DNA of 14,608 bases from an uncultured bacterium (GCA_900553205.1 USCK01000033.1:1-14608), one strand, 5' to 3'. Positions 6,453 through 12,669 are shown, numbered from the stretch's first letter. Notes: generated by a model from the sequence alone, not told the origin. Translations and numbers: made by a program.

Positions 6453-7101
6453 TTATATTTTTGATTTAGACGGAACAATTATAAATTCTTCAAACGAGGT
6501 TTTGCTTTGTTTTGAAAAAGCTTTTGCACAATCAAATTATAAAATTGATAAATCAAGACTTACACCTAATGTTATCGGACCTCCGTTAAAAGAAATTATC
6601 AAACTTATTGCACCGGAAATTGAAGAAAACGATATTGAAATTGTTATGGAGAATTTTCGACAAATATATGATTATGATGAACATGATATAAGCGAATATT
6701 ATTCAGGGATTTTGGAGTTTTTGAACCAAGCAAAAAAGGTTGGCAAAAGGTTGTTTATTGCAACATATAAACCTGAAAAACCAACCCGTAGAATCGAAAA
6801 ACAATTCAAAATGGATATGTTTGAAGAAATATATACGATAGATAAATTCGGGGAACATATCACAAAGAATCAGATGATAAATGATATTTTGACTAAATAT
6901 AATTTAAAAAAAGAAGAAACAGTAATGATAGGTGATGCATCGTCTGATGTAACATCAGCAAAAGAAGCCGGTGTTACAGGTATTGGTGTTTTATGGGGTT
7001 ATGGCGATGACAAAACAAATTTGATTAAAAATTCAGATTATGTTGTACAAAATACCGAAGAATTAAAAAAATGCTTGGGGTTTGATTATTCTATAGTGTA
7101 A
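6439..7101 (+). CDS. HAD-superfamily hydrolase (phosphoglycolate phosphatase-like)
   Basis: 220 residues starting at a GTG; GAGGA at 6426-6430 lies 8 nt upstream, inside the aldolase gene, and the two genes overlap by 14 bp, so translation is coupled. All HAD landmarks are visible: motif I FDLDGTI (nucleophile Asp9, acid Asp11), motif II Thr in LFIATYKPEKP, a Lys in the region of ITKNQMIND for motif III, and motif IV MIGDASSDVTSAKEAG. A helical cap (about 15-85) between motifs I and II makes it subclass I, the Gph/beta-phosphoglucomutase group. The typical reaction is dephosphorylation of a small phosphorylated metabolite in the cytoplasm. Coupling to the aldolase suggests it removes phosphate from that enzyme's product (as in Kdo- or sialic acid-like pathways), which is inference. 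Confidence 0.9.
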   Translation: MQINNYIFDLDGTIINSSNEVLLCFEKAFAQSNYKIDKSRLTPNVIGPPLKEIIKLIAPEIEENDIEIVMENFRQIYDYDEHDISEYYSGILEFLNQAKKVGKRLFIATYKPEKPTRRIEKQFKMDMFEEIYTIDKFGEHITKNQMINDILTKYNLKKEETVMIGDASSDVTSAKEAGVTGIGVLWGYGDDKTNLIKNSDYVVQNTEELKKCLGFDYSIV

Positions 7102-7145
7102 AAAAAAATATTGAACAGAGGTTAAATTTATAATCATTTAACAAA

Positions 7146-7171
7146 ATAAAAAGAGAACCGAATGGTTCTCT
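7146..7171 (-). terminator. Hairpin with T-run on the minus strand
   Basis: AGAGAACC (7152-7159), loop GAAT, GGTTCTCT (7164-7171): perfect 8-bp stem. Read on the minus strand it is followed by TTTTTATTTT. On the plus strand the sequence after the stem is pyrimidine-rich but has no T-run. It may also end the phosphatase operon; its best orientation points to an unrecognised minus-strand transcript. Confidence 0.65.
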
Positions 7172-7851
7172 AACTCTTTAAATCATCTCTCTTCTTATTT
7201 AGTATTCTGTTTTTGTATTGTAATTACACTAATACTTTCCAACTTTTTTAATACTTTTGTTTCTCCCAAAATGAAATACTAACTGCATTCTATGCTTTTA
7301 TTTTAAATTTTATCAACTATTCCGACATCCTATTAATAACCTAAATGATATTCATCTCTCCAATAATAAATACCAAATTTTGAAAAGTTAAAAGATGTCC
7401 ATATATCTATTATTGCAAATAGAAATTAAAATAACAAATAAAAAGTGTTCACATGACAATTTTTTTACATGAATTTCCTGTCAAAAATCTGCTAAACCCA
7501 TGGTATTATTACCTTTTAGAAATTCGAATAAATTTATACAAAAATTTACTAAATAAATATTAACAATTACTTGCAAAGCTCTATAGAACCTATCAAGTAT
7601 GAGTTTGAGCCAAAATCAAAGCTAAAAAATTGATAATAATATTTCTTCATATTTGATTGATATTTTTAATCTTCTTTTTAAGCTCAATAAAAACCCGTAC
7701 TGCTCACAAAATTATAATTGTCAATAAAAATTGTGAGTGGAATTTACCAAATTTCATTAAAAATGGTGCGACATATTTGTTAACATAACATGACCTTCAA
7801 TAAAGTTGCGAGGCATGGGAATATGTAAATTTTTCATGAACTTTTCGTTAC

Positions 7852-7880
7852 TTGATAAGCCGATAGAGTTAGCCTAATAT
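7852..7880 (+). promoter_or_regulatory. Possible promoter of the structured RNA
   Basis: TTGATA (7852-7857), 17-bp spacer, TAATAT (7875-7880; 4 of 6). It predicts an RNA start near 7887. Upstream sequence (AGCC at 7858-7862 and 7871-7874) could instead pair with the GGCT segments of the RNA, so the true 5' end may lie further left. Confidence 0.45.
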
Positions 7881-7886
7881 GATAAT

Positions 7887-8026
7887 GTACTTGGAAGGGA
7901 GTGATGGCTACAAGGCTCTGGGGAGAGTGAAAAATCGAGGTATCGAATCAATTTATTTATTTTAACCGGTGGCTACCGGATTTAGGGAGAAGATTTATTT
8001 TTAAGGCTTGTTTAACAAGCCTTTTT
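7887..8026 (+). ncRNA. Candidate structured RNA of unknown family (about 140 nt)
   Basis: A purine-rich, hairpin-rich segment in very AT-rich DNA, ending in a strong terminator. Visible elements in order: GGAAGGGAG, the heptamer TGGCTAC (7905-7911), a hairpin CTCT-GGGG-AGAG (7916-7927), a TCGA-GGTA-TCGA hairpin (7935-7946), an AT-rich linker, a hairpin CCGGT-GGCT-ACCGG (7966-7979) containing the second TGGCTAC (7970-7976), a second AGGGAG (about 7984), and the terminator stem. No reading frame runs through it. It does not match my memory of RNase P RNA, tmRNA, SRP RNA or common riboswitch cores. 6S RNA is not excluded, but the ends do not obviously pair. As the next gene starts 320 bp later behind a separate promoter, a free-standing RNA is likelier than a riboswitch. 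Confidence 0.5.
8003..8026 (+). terminator. Rho-independent terminator of the structured RNA
   Basis: AAGGCTTGTT (8003-8012) and its exact reverse complement AACAAGCCTT (8014-8023) around a single central T, running into TTTTT (8022-8026). No T-run on the other strand. Confidence 0.85.
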
Positions 8027-8087
8027 AAATGCAAAATTTTTAAGGTTAGGGTGCATTCAAGATTGCCACAAAAATCTGATGATTTAT

Positions 8088-8116
8088 TTCTTAATAACTT
8101 AGTAACTTAACTCTTA
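8088..8116 (+). repeat. Copy 1 of the CTTAGTNA 8-bp repeat array
   Basis: CTTAATAA, CTTAGTAA, CTTAACT, CTTA in register. The same succession of variants occurs at 10263 and, inverted, at 14490. Confidence 0.7.
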
Positions 8117-8153
8117 TTTAATTTAATCTAATTATCTAACCCAAATTGTGGAC

Positions 8154-8182
8154 TATACAAACCTTGAAATCAATGTTATAAT
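8154..8182 (+). promoter_or_regulatory. Extended -10 promoter upstream of the ribbon-helix-helix gene
   Basis: TATACA (8154-8159), 17-bp spacer ending in TGT, perfect TATAAT (8177-8182). The predicted RNA start near 8189 leaves a leader of about 160 nt before the ATG at 8348; a second promoter closer to the gene, within the inverted repeat region, is possible. Confidence 0.6.
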
Positions 8183-8284
8183 GTTTGTATCACAAATTTA
8201 TATAAAGATTGTTAGTGTTAGATATCGTGTAGTTTTGTAACAAAATTTGCAAATTCTATTGTAAAAAGGCAATTTTTGTATGAA

Positions 8285-8305
8285 TATATACTTATAAAGT
8301 ATATA
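8285..8305. promoter_or_regulatory. Inverted repeat, probable operator of the 8348 regulator
   Basis: TATATACTT (8285-8293), ATA, AAGTATATA (8297-8305): perfect 9-bp arms, followed by another half-like GTATAT at 8310-8315. Ribbon-helix-helix proteins bind such short symmetric sites in pairs, and many repress their own genes. It could equally form an RNA hairpin in the leader. Confidence 0.6.
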
Positions 8306-8347
8306 CAGGGTATATGACATCGACTAGATAAAAAGGAGAATATAGAT

Positions 8348-8536
8348 ATGGCAAGAGTACTTATTTCAATGCCTGAAAAGTTTTTAGATGAAATCGATAA
8401 TGTAGCAGATACAGAAAATCGTTCTCGCTCAGAACTTATCAGAGAAGCATTAAGAACTTACATTCACAGAAACAGAGTAAGAACATCTAGTTATGCTAAC
8501 AAAAATGCCCAATTACTTGAAGCATTGTTAGACTAG
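8348..8536 (+). CDS. Ribbon-helix-helix (CopG/MazE-like) DNA-binding protein
   Basis: 62 residues. MARVLISMPEKFLDEIDNVA gives the beta-strand (RVLISMP) that inserts in the DNA major groove and helix A. NRSRSELIREALRTYIHRN gives the turn with its SRSELI signature and helix B. This is a complete ribbon-helix-helix fold and closely resembles the N-terminal half of the MazE-type antitoxin EndoAI, but only about 18 residues follow, too few for the usual toxin-binding arm, and no toxin gene adjoins. It is therefore more likely a small dimeric transcription regulator. AAAAAGGAGAA, 9 nt before the ATG, is a strong ribosome binding site. A perfect inverted repeat upstream suggests autoregulation. A strong terminator isolates it from rsmH. 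Confidence 0.9.
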   Translation: MARVLISMPEKFLDEIDNVADTENRSRSELIREALRTYIHRNRVRTSSYANKNAQLLEALLD

Positions 8537-8562
8537 TATCAACAAAAAACAGAATTTGATTA

Positions 8563-8591
8563 AAAAAGACGAAACAATGTTTCGTCTTTTT
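8563..8591 (+). terminator. Rho-independent terminator after the regulator gene
   Basis: AAAAAGACGAAAC (8563-8575), loop AAT, GTTTCGTCTTTTT (8579-8591): perfect 13-bp stem whose 3' arm ends in T5. The symmetric A/T flanks allow it to work in both directions. Confidence 0.88.
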
Positions 8592-8635
8592 GTTTATTTC
8601 TTTATAATTAAGTCACTTAAAAAAACCTTTTATGT

Positions 8636-8641
8636 TATTAT
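8636..8641 (+). promoter_or_regulatory. -10-like hexamer directly before rsmH
   Basis: TATTAT (8636-8641), then six bases (TTCTTT) and the ATG; no ribosome binding site. The -35 region is not convincing. A perfect TATAAT at 8603-8608 is an alternative and would leave a ~33-nt leader, still without a Shine-Dalgarno sequence. Confidence 0.4.
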
Positions 8642-8647
8642 TTCTTT

Positions 8648-9577
8648 ATGGTTGATTTCAAACATTATACTGTTATGAAAAACGAAGCTGTCGATGCACT
8701 TGAATGTGAATCAGGCAAAATTTATGTTGATTGTACTTTAGGTGGTGGTGGACATAGTGAACTTATTTTGCAAAGAATTGCGCCTGACGGTAAATTGTTT
8801 GCGTTTGATATAGATGATGATGCTATTAGTTTTGCATCAGAAAGGCTAAAACAGTATAACAACCTTACAATTATCAAAGATTCTTATGTGAATATTAAAT
8901 CTCAAATGGCGAACTATGGAATAGAAAAGATTACAGGTGGTGTAATTCTTGACCTTGGAGCTTCTTATCATCAGCTCACAAAAGCAGAGAGAGGTTTTTC
9001 GTTTATGAAAGATGCTCCTCTTGATATGAGATTTAATATGACGAGTGATTTTACAGCCTATGATGTTGTTAATGCTTATAAGGAAGATGAGCTTGTAGCT
9101 ATTTTCAGCGAATATGGAGAAGAAAGATTTTCTAAAAGAATTGCAAAAGCAATTGTAACAAAAAGAAAAATCCGTCCAATCAAGACTACGCTTGAATTAG
9201 CCAATTTGATAGTTGAAGCAACACCAAGAATTAAAACCTCTATACACCCTGCAACCAGAGTGTTTCAGGCTATTAGGATAGAGGTTAATGATGAACTTGA
9301 AAATGTTACTAAAATCTTAACAGATGTATTGGATTTATTAGGATATGGTGCTATAATATCTGTGATAAGTTTTCATTCTTTGGAGGATAGAATAGTCAAA
9401 AGGCTGTTCAAGTATGAGGCTCAAAAGTGTAGATGTCATAATTTGATATGCACTTGCGAACCACCAAGAATAGAGTTAGTAAACAGAAAACCAATCGTGG
9501 CGTCTGTTGAAGAAATTAGGGAGAATCCTCCGTCTAGGAGTGCAAAACTGAGAGTCGTTAGGTGTATAAAAAAGTAG
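8648..9577 (+). CDS. rsmH: 16S rRNA (cytosine-N4)-methyltransferase RsmH (MraW)
   Basis: 309 residues, normal for RsmH, which methylates N4 of C1402 in the ribosomal P site using S-adenosylmethionine. Signatures in order: HYTVMKNEAV, the SAM loop VDCTLGGGGHSELIL (27-41), FDIDDDAI (53-60), LDLGASYHQL (101-110), ERGFSF (114-119), PLDMRF (124-129), then IHPATRVFQAIRIEVNDEL, ISFHSLEDRIVK, and the C-terminal Cys-containing segment with PSRSAKLRVVR. Most bacteria have LDLGVSSPQLD at the fourth motif; here it reads ASYHQLT, a mild departure. There is no ribosome binding site and a -10-like hexamer abuts the start. It is followed after 8 bp by an FtsL-like gene, as in the cell-division cluster, but mraZ is absent upstream; a ribbon-helix-helix regulator occupies that place behind a terminator. 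Confidence 0.97.
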   Translation: MVDFKHYTVMKNEAVDALECESGKIYVDCTLGGGGHSELILQRIAPDGKLFAFDIDDDAISFASERLKQYNNLTIIKDSYVNIKSQMANYGIEKITGGVILDLGASYHQLTKAERGFSFMKDAPLDMRFNMTSDFTAYDVVNAYKEDELVAIFSEYGEERFSKRIAKAIVTKRKIRPIKTTLELANLIVEATPRIKTSIHPATRVFQAIRIEVNDELENVTKILTDVLDLLGYGAIISVISFHSLEDRIVKRLFKYEAQKCRCHNLICTCEPPRIELVNRKPIVASVEEIRENPPSRSAKLRVVRCIKK

Positions 9578-9585
9578 GTTAAACT

Positions 9586-10116
9586 TTGGCTAGAAACTAT
9601 ACGAACAACAAAACAGTTCAAGAAGAATTCAGTATCAGTTATTCTGTTACTTCAAATCCAATTTCGCAATCAACCAATGGAAGTATTCTATATCCTAAAG
9701 ATTTAGGGTATATTAATACCAAAAGGGAAGAAGATTCTAAACAAATTATTGATGGATATTTCCCTAAGGAAAATTTAGTCAAAGCTATGGCGATAAAAAA
9801 AGTAAACAAAACATTATGTGGATTATTGTTATGTCTTATTTTTGTTTCAATAATAAGCTATTATTTTGTTGTGTCTAGTGAAATCAAACTTAATGAATAT
9901 AGTCGTCAAACAATTATGCTAAACGATGAGAATGCAGATTTGCAAAACCAACTTGATAGATTAAAATCTTTTAGTAATGTTGATATGACTATGCAAAAAA
10001 CAAATTTACTCCAAAAACCTGACCATGTTATAGAGGCTCCTGAAGTTGCAACAACTCAAGCAAAACCTGTTCAATTTGAAACAGAACGACCTTTCTCTTG
10101 GTCTATTGGGTATTAG
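9586..10116 (+). CDS. FtsL/DivIC-like single-pass membrane protein
   Basis: 176 residues from a TTG start, selected because TAGG lies 7 nt upstream and the gap to rsmH is only 8 bp; the next in-frame ATG, about 67 codons in, would still keep the membrane helix. Residues 1-75 are a polar cytoplasmic region ending in basic KKVNK, 76-97 a hydrophobic helix (LCGLLLCLIFVSIISYYFVV), and 98-128 a heptad-like coiled coil (IKLNEYSRQTIMLNDENADL and on). The tail is Pro/Thr/Gln-rich. This topology and the place after rsmH are those of FtsL, the divisome component that works with FtsB/DivIC and FtsQ at the septum. Sequence similarity is too low to name it firmly. The gene usually next, ftsI, is missing: a repeat-rich spacer follows. 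Confidence 0.7.
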   Translation: MARNYTNNKTVQEEFSISYSVTSNPISQSTNGSILYPKDLGYINTKREEDSKQIIDGYFPKENLVKAMAIKKVNKTLCGLLLCLIFVSIISYYFVVSSEIKLNEYSRQTIMLNDENADLQNQLDRLKSFSNVDMTMQKTNLLQKPDHVIEAPEVATTQAKPVQFETERPFSWSIGY

Positions 10117-10120
10117 ATAA

Positions 10121-10147
10121 AGTTATTAAGTTACTAAGTGACTAAGA
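10121..10147 (-). repeat. Copy 2 of the CTTAGTNA repeat array (inverted)
   Basis: On the minus strand: CTTAGTCA, CTTAGTAA, CTTAATAA in register. It faces copy 3 at 10263 across the two other repeats of this spacer, giving an inverted-pair layout. Confidence 0.7.
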
Positions 10148-10156
10148 ATATAACAA

Positions 10157-10225
10157 GTCATTGCGAACGAATTGAAGCAATCCAGAAAAACACCATCTGT
10201 CATATTGAGCAAAGTGAAAGATCTT
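10157..10225 (+). repeat. Two dispersed intergenic repeat motifs
   Basis: 10157-10185 (GTCATTGCGAACG through GCAATCCAG) contains inverted arms ATTGC/GCAAT. 10198-10225 (TGTCATATTGAGCAAAG through GATCTT) is a second motif. From memory both resemble intergenic repeats common in many bacterial genomes, of the CATTGCGAG...GAAGCAATC and TCATTCTGAGC...GAAGAATCT types; only one copy of each is present here. Confidence 0.5.
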
Positions 10226-10254
10226 TAACAAGGCTAGAGATTAAATTAGTAATA

Positions 10255-10298
10255 GTTATCTTCTTAATAACTTAGTGACTTAGCTCTTAGTAACTTCT
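10255..10298 (+). repeat. Copy 3 of the CTTAGTNA repeat array
   Basis: 44 bp containing CTTAATAA, CTTAGTGA, CTTAGCT, CTTAGTAA, CTTCT. It matches the reverse complement of 14490-14533 at 40 of 44 positions by hand alignment. Confidence 0.85.
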
Positions 10299-10307
10299 TA
10301 AAAGTTA

Positions 10308-10335
10308 TTTACTTCTCCACTTAAAACGGTATAAT
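10308..10335 (+). promoter_or_regulatory. Promoter giving a probably leaderless transcript of the DUF4127 gene
   Basis: TTTACT (10308-10313), 16-bp spacer, perfect TATAAT (10330-10335), six bases (ACTCTT), then the ATG at 10342. There is no ribosome binding site, so the RNA should begin at the start codon. Confidence 0.65.
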
Positions 10336-10341
10336 ACTCTT

Positions 10342-11688
10342 ATGAGAATAGCTTTTATACCGATAGATAACAGACCTGTTTGTTATAATCTTGCAGTTGA
10401 TATAGCATCAATAGATAAAGACATTGAGTTTTTTATTCCACCTAGAGAATATTTAGGTTCATTAACTCGTAATGCTGATGTTGATAAAATATATGAGTGG
10501 TTTAAACAACTACCGGATTTAGATAAAGTGATAATTTCTCTTGATACTATTGCTTATGGTGGGCTTATTCCTTCTCGCAGAAGTACTGATTCTGAACAGG
10601 TTATCAAAAATCGTGTTCTTAAATTCAGACAAGAATGGACAAAGAAAAAAGCAAAAGTTTTAGCGTTTTCTAGTATAATGAGGATTTCTAATAATAATTA
10701 TAACGAGGAAGAAAAAGAATATTGGAACAAATACGGCACAAAGATTTTTGAATATTCATACAATACTCATAAATGTAATTTAGGGAATTTTGGAAGTCCT
10801 GTACAAAACCTTATCCCAACAAATATTTTGAATGATTATCTGTCAACTCGTCAGAGAAATTTTAATATTAATAAAATGTATTTAGAATGGCAAAAACTGG
10901 GCTTTTTTGATGAACTTATATTTTCAAAAGATGACTGCGCAGAATATGGATTTAATGTAAAAGAGGCTAAAGAGCTTGAGAAAAATGGGGCAAAAGTTAT
11001 CACAGGAGCAGACGAAATTCCGATAAGCCTTCTATCAAGAGCTTATGATACTGATTTGAAAGTGAAAGTTGAGTTTACTGAACCCGATTCAAAGGATTTG
11101 ATTTCAAACTATGAAGATGTATCTATTGAAAAATCTGTTCTTAATCAGCTTGCTCTTGCGAATATAAAAGTTGTAGAAAAAAATCAAGATATTATTTTAA
11201 TCGTAAACAATTTCAAAAATCATCAGGGCGAAATTGTTATGAAGCGTCCGACAGAACAATTCTCAGGAGAGATTAAACTTCCTGATGCACCATACATGAT
11301 TGCCGATGTGAGAAATGCAAATGGTGCAGATAACAATTTTGTATCAAAAATTCTTTCACAAATTAATCTTGAGAATTTTTATGGATATAGTGCATGGAAT
11401 ACTTCTGCAAACACTTTGGGGACATTGATTTGTGCTGCAAAAATAAAGTTTGGTTCAAAAAAATATAATGATAACGCATTCAAAAAAGTAGAAATGGTTA
11501 GATTTCTCGATGATTGGGCTTATCAGGCAAATATTAGACAACAAATAGACAAGCCTTGTGATATCAAAGTCAAAATGAAACCGTTTGAAGAACAGGTTGA
11601 AAAAATTTTAGGTATTGATATACAAAACAATTATACTTATCCTTGGAACAGATTATTTGAAGTAGAGGTCGTAGATGAGTTGGGTTGA
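10342..11688 (+). CDS. DUF4127 family protein
   Basis: 448 residues, slightly shorter than the ~500 usual for the family. The N-terminus IAFIPIDNRPVCYNLAVDIA is the DUF4127 hallmark (IPLDDRPV-like). Further conserved-looking segments are FFIPPREYLGSL, IISLDTIAYGGLIPSRRS, SSIMRISNNNYNEEEKEYW, LIFSKDDCAEYGFN, a GADEIP turn at about 226, MIADVRNANGADN and YGYSAWNTSANTLGT. Conserved Asp, Asn, His-poor and Arg residues suggest an enzyme, but no reaction has been established to my knowledge. There is no signal peptide, so it should be cytoplasmic. The gene has its own promoter, and its last 14 bp overlap the mntP start, so the two are translationally coupled; this points to a shared condition or function. 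Confidence 0.9.
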   Translation: MRIAFIPIDNRPVCYNLAVDIASIDKDIEFFIPPREYLGSLTRNADVDKIYEWFKQLPDLDKVIISLDTIAYGGLIPSRRSTDSEQVIKNRVLKFRQEWTKKKAKVLAFSSIMRISNNNYNEEEKEYWNKYGTKIFEYSYNTHKCNLGNFGSPVQNLIPTNILNDYLSTRQRNFNINKMYLEWQKLGFFDELIFSKDDCAEYGFNVKEAKELEKNGAKVITGADEIPISLLSRAYDTDLKVKVEFTEPDSKDLISNYEDVSIEKSVLNQLALANIKVVEKNQDIILIVNNFKNHQGEIVMKRPTEQFSGEIKLPDAPYMIADVRNANGADNNFVSKILSQINLENFYGYSAWNTSANTLGTLICAAKIKFGSKKYNDNAFKKVEMVRFLDDWAYQANIRQQIDKPCDIKVKMKPFEEQVEKILGIDIQNNYTYPWNRLFEVEVVDELG

Positions 11689-12211
11689 GGTGTTACTTCT
11701 TGCGTTTGCTCTTTCTATTGATGCTTGTGTTGTATCATTTTCATACGGTATAAAAGGAGTTCAACACCCAATAAAGTCGGCACTTTCTTTAGCTGTTTTT
11801 ACTGGTGGATTTCAAGCCTTAATGCCATTTGTTAGTGGAGTTTGCACAAATTGTGTAAGATGTTATATTGAACCTTATGCCAAATGGATTGTTTTTGCGA
11901 TATTTCTTTATTTGGGAATAAATTTTATAAAAGAATCGTTTGAAAATAAAAATGTTTCAAAAGATTTAAGCTTAACGGTTTTATTTTTAATAGCAGTAGC
12001 AACAAGTATTGATGCGTTCTCTGCAGGGATTTCGCTTTGCTTGAAACTTGATTGTATAGTTCTTCCTGTACTGTTGATTGGTATAATTACTTTTACTAAT
12101 TCAATAATAGGTTTTTCTATCGGTAGAATTTTTAAACATTTGAATACAAAATTCCTTGAGATTTTAGGTGGAATTATTCTAATAGTATTGGCACTCAAAG
12201 TAATTATTTAA
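11675..12211 (+). CDS. mntP: MntP-type manganese efflux pump
   Basis: 178 residues, close to the usual ~185, with six predicted membrane helices. The two halves carry the paired family motif: ALSIDACVVSFSYGI (Asp16) and ATSIDAFSAGIS (Asp113), matching the acidic residues important for Mn transport in E. coli MntP (Asp16 and Asp118). GGFQALMPFVSG in helix 2 is another signature. It should export Mn2+ from the cytoplasm across the inner membrane. GAGG 6 nt before the ATG lies inside the DUF4127 gene, and the two overlap by 14 bp. No Mn-sensing riboswitch is seen before the operon, in keeping with its leaderless promoter. The two Cys in GVCTNCVRC (57-63) are an unusual local feature. The stop codon interlocks with that of the convergent gene in TTAA. 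Confidence 0.9.
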   Translation: MSWVEVLLLAFALSIDACVVSFSYGIKGVQHPIKSALSLAVFTGGFQALMPFVSGVCTNCVRCYIEPYAKWIVFAIFLYLGINFIKESFENKNVSKDLSLTVLFLIAVATSIDAFSAGISLCLKLDCIVLPVLLIGIITFTNSIIGFSIGRIFKHLNTKFLEILGGIILIVLALKVII

Positions 12212-12639
12212 ACACATAATTTTGGACCTTGAATCATATTATATTCAGTTTTAACTTTTGCAATACGTCCCGGAATAATATTTCCTACAGTGTCTTTAGT
12301 ATATTTTTCTATCGCTGTACGTTTTTTATTAAATACAGCATATCGTCCGTTGTTATAATCAATTTCTCGTGAATATCTTCTAACTAAACCTGACATTTTT
12401 CCAAACATATTCTTACTAAGTTTATTCCAGCCTTCATTTATACCCATGCTTAAACAACTATCGAATTTATTACCAACAGATTCAATATTGAGATTGTATT
12501 TGTTGTCAAAACATTTATAAGTTCTAGTTCCAAATTTTTGTGAGGTATTTTCTCCAATAACCCCAAATGCCTCTTTTACACGTTGTAATCCTTCACCTAA
12601 TGTTTGAGGTTTTTTATTGAACAACTTGAAAAAATTCAT
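12208..12639 (-). CDS. Hypothetical protein
   Basis: 143 residues; I do not recognise the family. The protein is basic, without signal peptide or membrane helix, and has no evident catalytic motif. The N-terminus (MNFFKLFNKKPQTLGEGLQR) is amphipathic and basic, which could associate with membrane. The remainder is rich in Asn, Lys and Tyr (for example YSREIDYNNGRYAVFNKKRT). GAAGG 7 nt before the ATG is a good ribosome binding site. An inverted repeat overlaps its probable -10 element, so expression may be controlled. The reading frame is long for this AT content, has a proper start and overlaps its neighbour by only four bases, so it is probably a real gene. It may be lineage-specific. Confidence 0.7.
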   Translation of the reverse strand: MNFFKLFNKKPQTLGEGLQRVKEAFGVIGENTSQKFGTRTYKCFDNKYNLNIESVGNKFDSCLSMGINEGWNKLSKNMFGKMSGLVRRYSREIDYNNGRYAVFNKKRTAIEKYTKDTVGNIIPGRIAKVKTEYNMIQGPKLCV

Positions 12640-12669
12640 AACACACCTTCTTTTTTTTAAACAAGTTTT

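Larger units (their letters stand above)
7102..8347. other. 1.2-kb intergenic region without a protein gene
   Basis: No credible reading frame on either strand. 7172-7780 is very AT-rich; the only order seen there is a terminator-like hairpin at 7152-7171 and a 7-bp inverted repeat (CTCACAA 7703-7709, TTGTGAG 7731-7737). From about 7790 the base composition becomes less AT-rich and hairpins appear, ending in a terminator at 8026. One copy of the CTTAGTNA repeat follows at 8088-8116, then a promoter (8154-8182) and leader for the regulator at 8348. The AT-rich part could be a decayed gene, but I found no recognisable fragment. Confidence 0.7.

Noticed and set aside
7703..7737. lac-like operator around the CTCACAA/TTGTGAG repeat
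   Set aside because: Only 7-bp arms 21 bp apart in very AT-rich DNA, with no promoter or gene attached.
7172..7780. Decayed protein gene
   Set aside because: Short readings on both strands gave only stop-ridden stretches with no recognisable motif, so no pseudogene is claimed.
11908..12198. 96-residue minus-strand frame within mntP
   Set aside because: Complement of membrane-helix codons; the MntP motifs on the plus strand are unambiguous.
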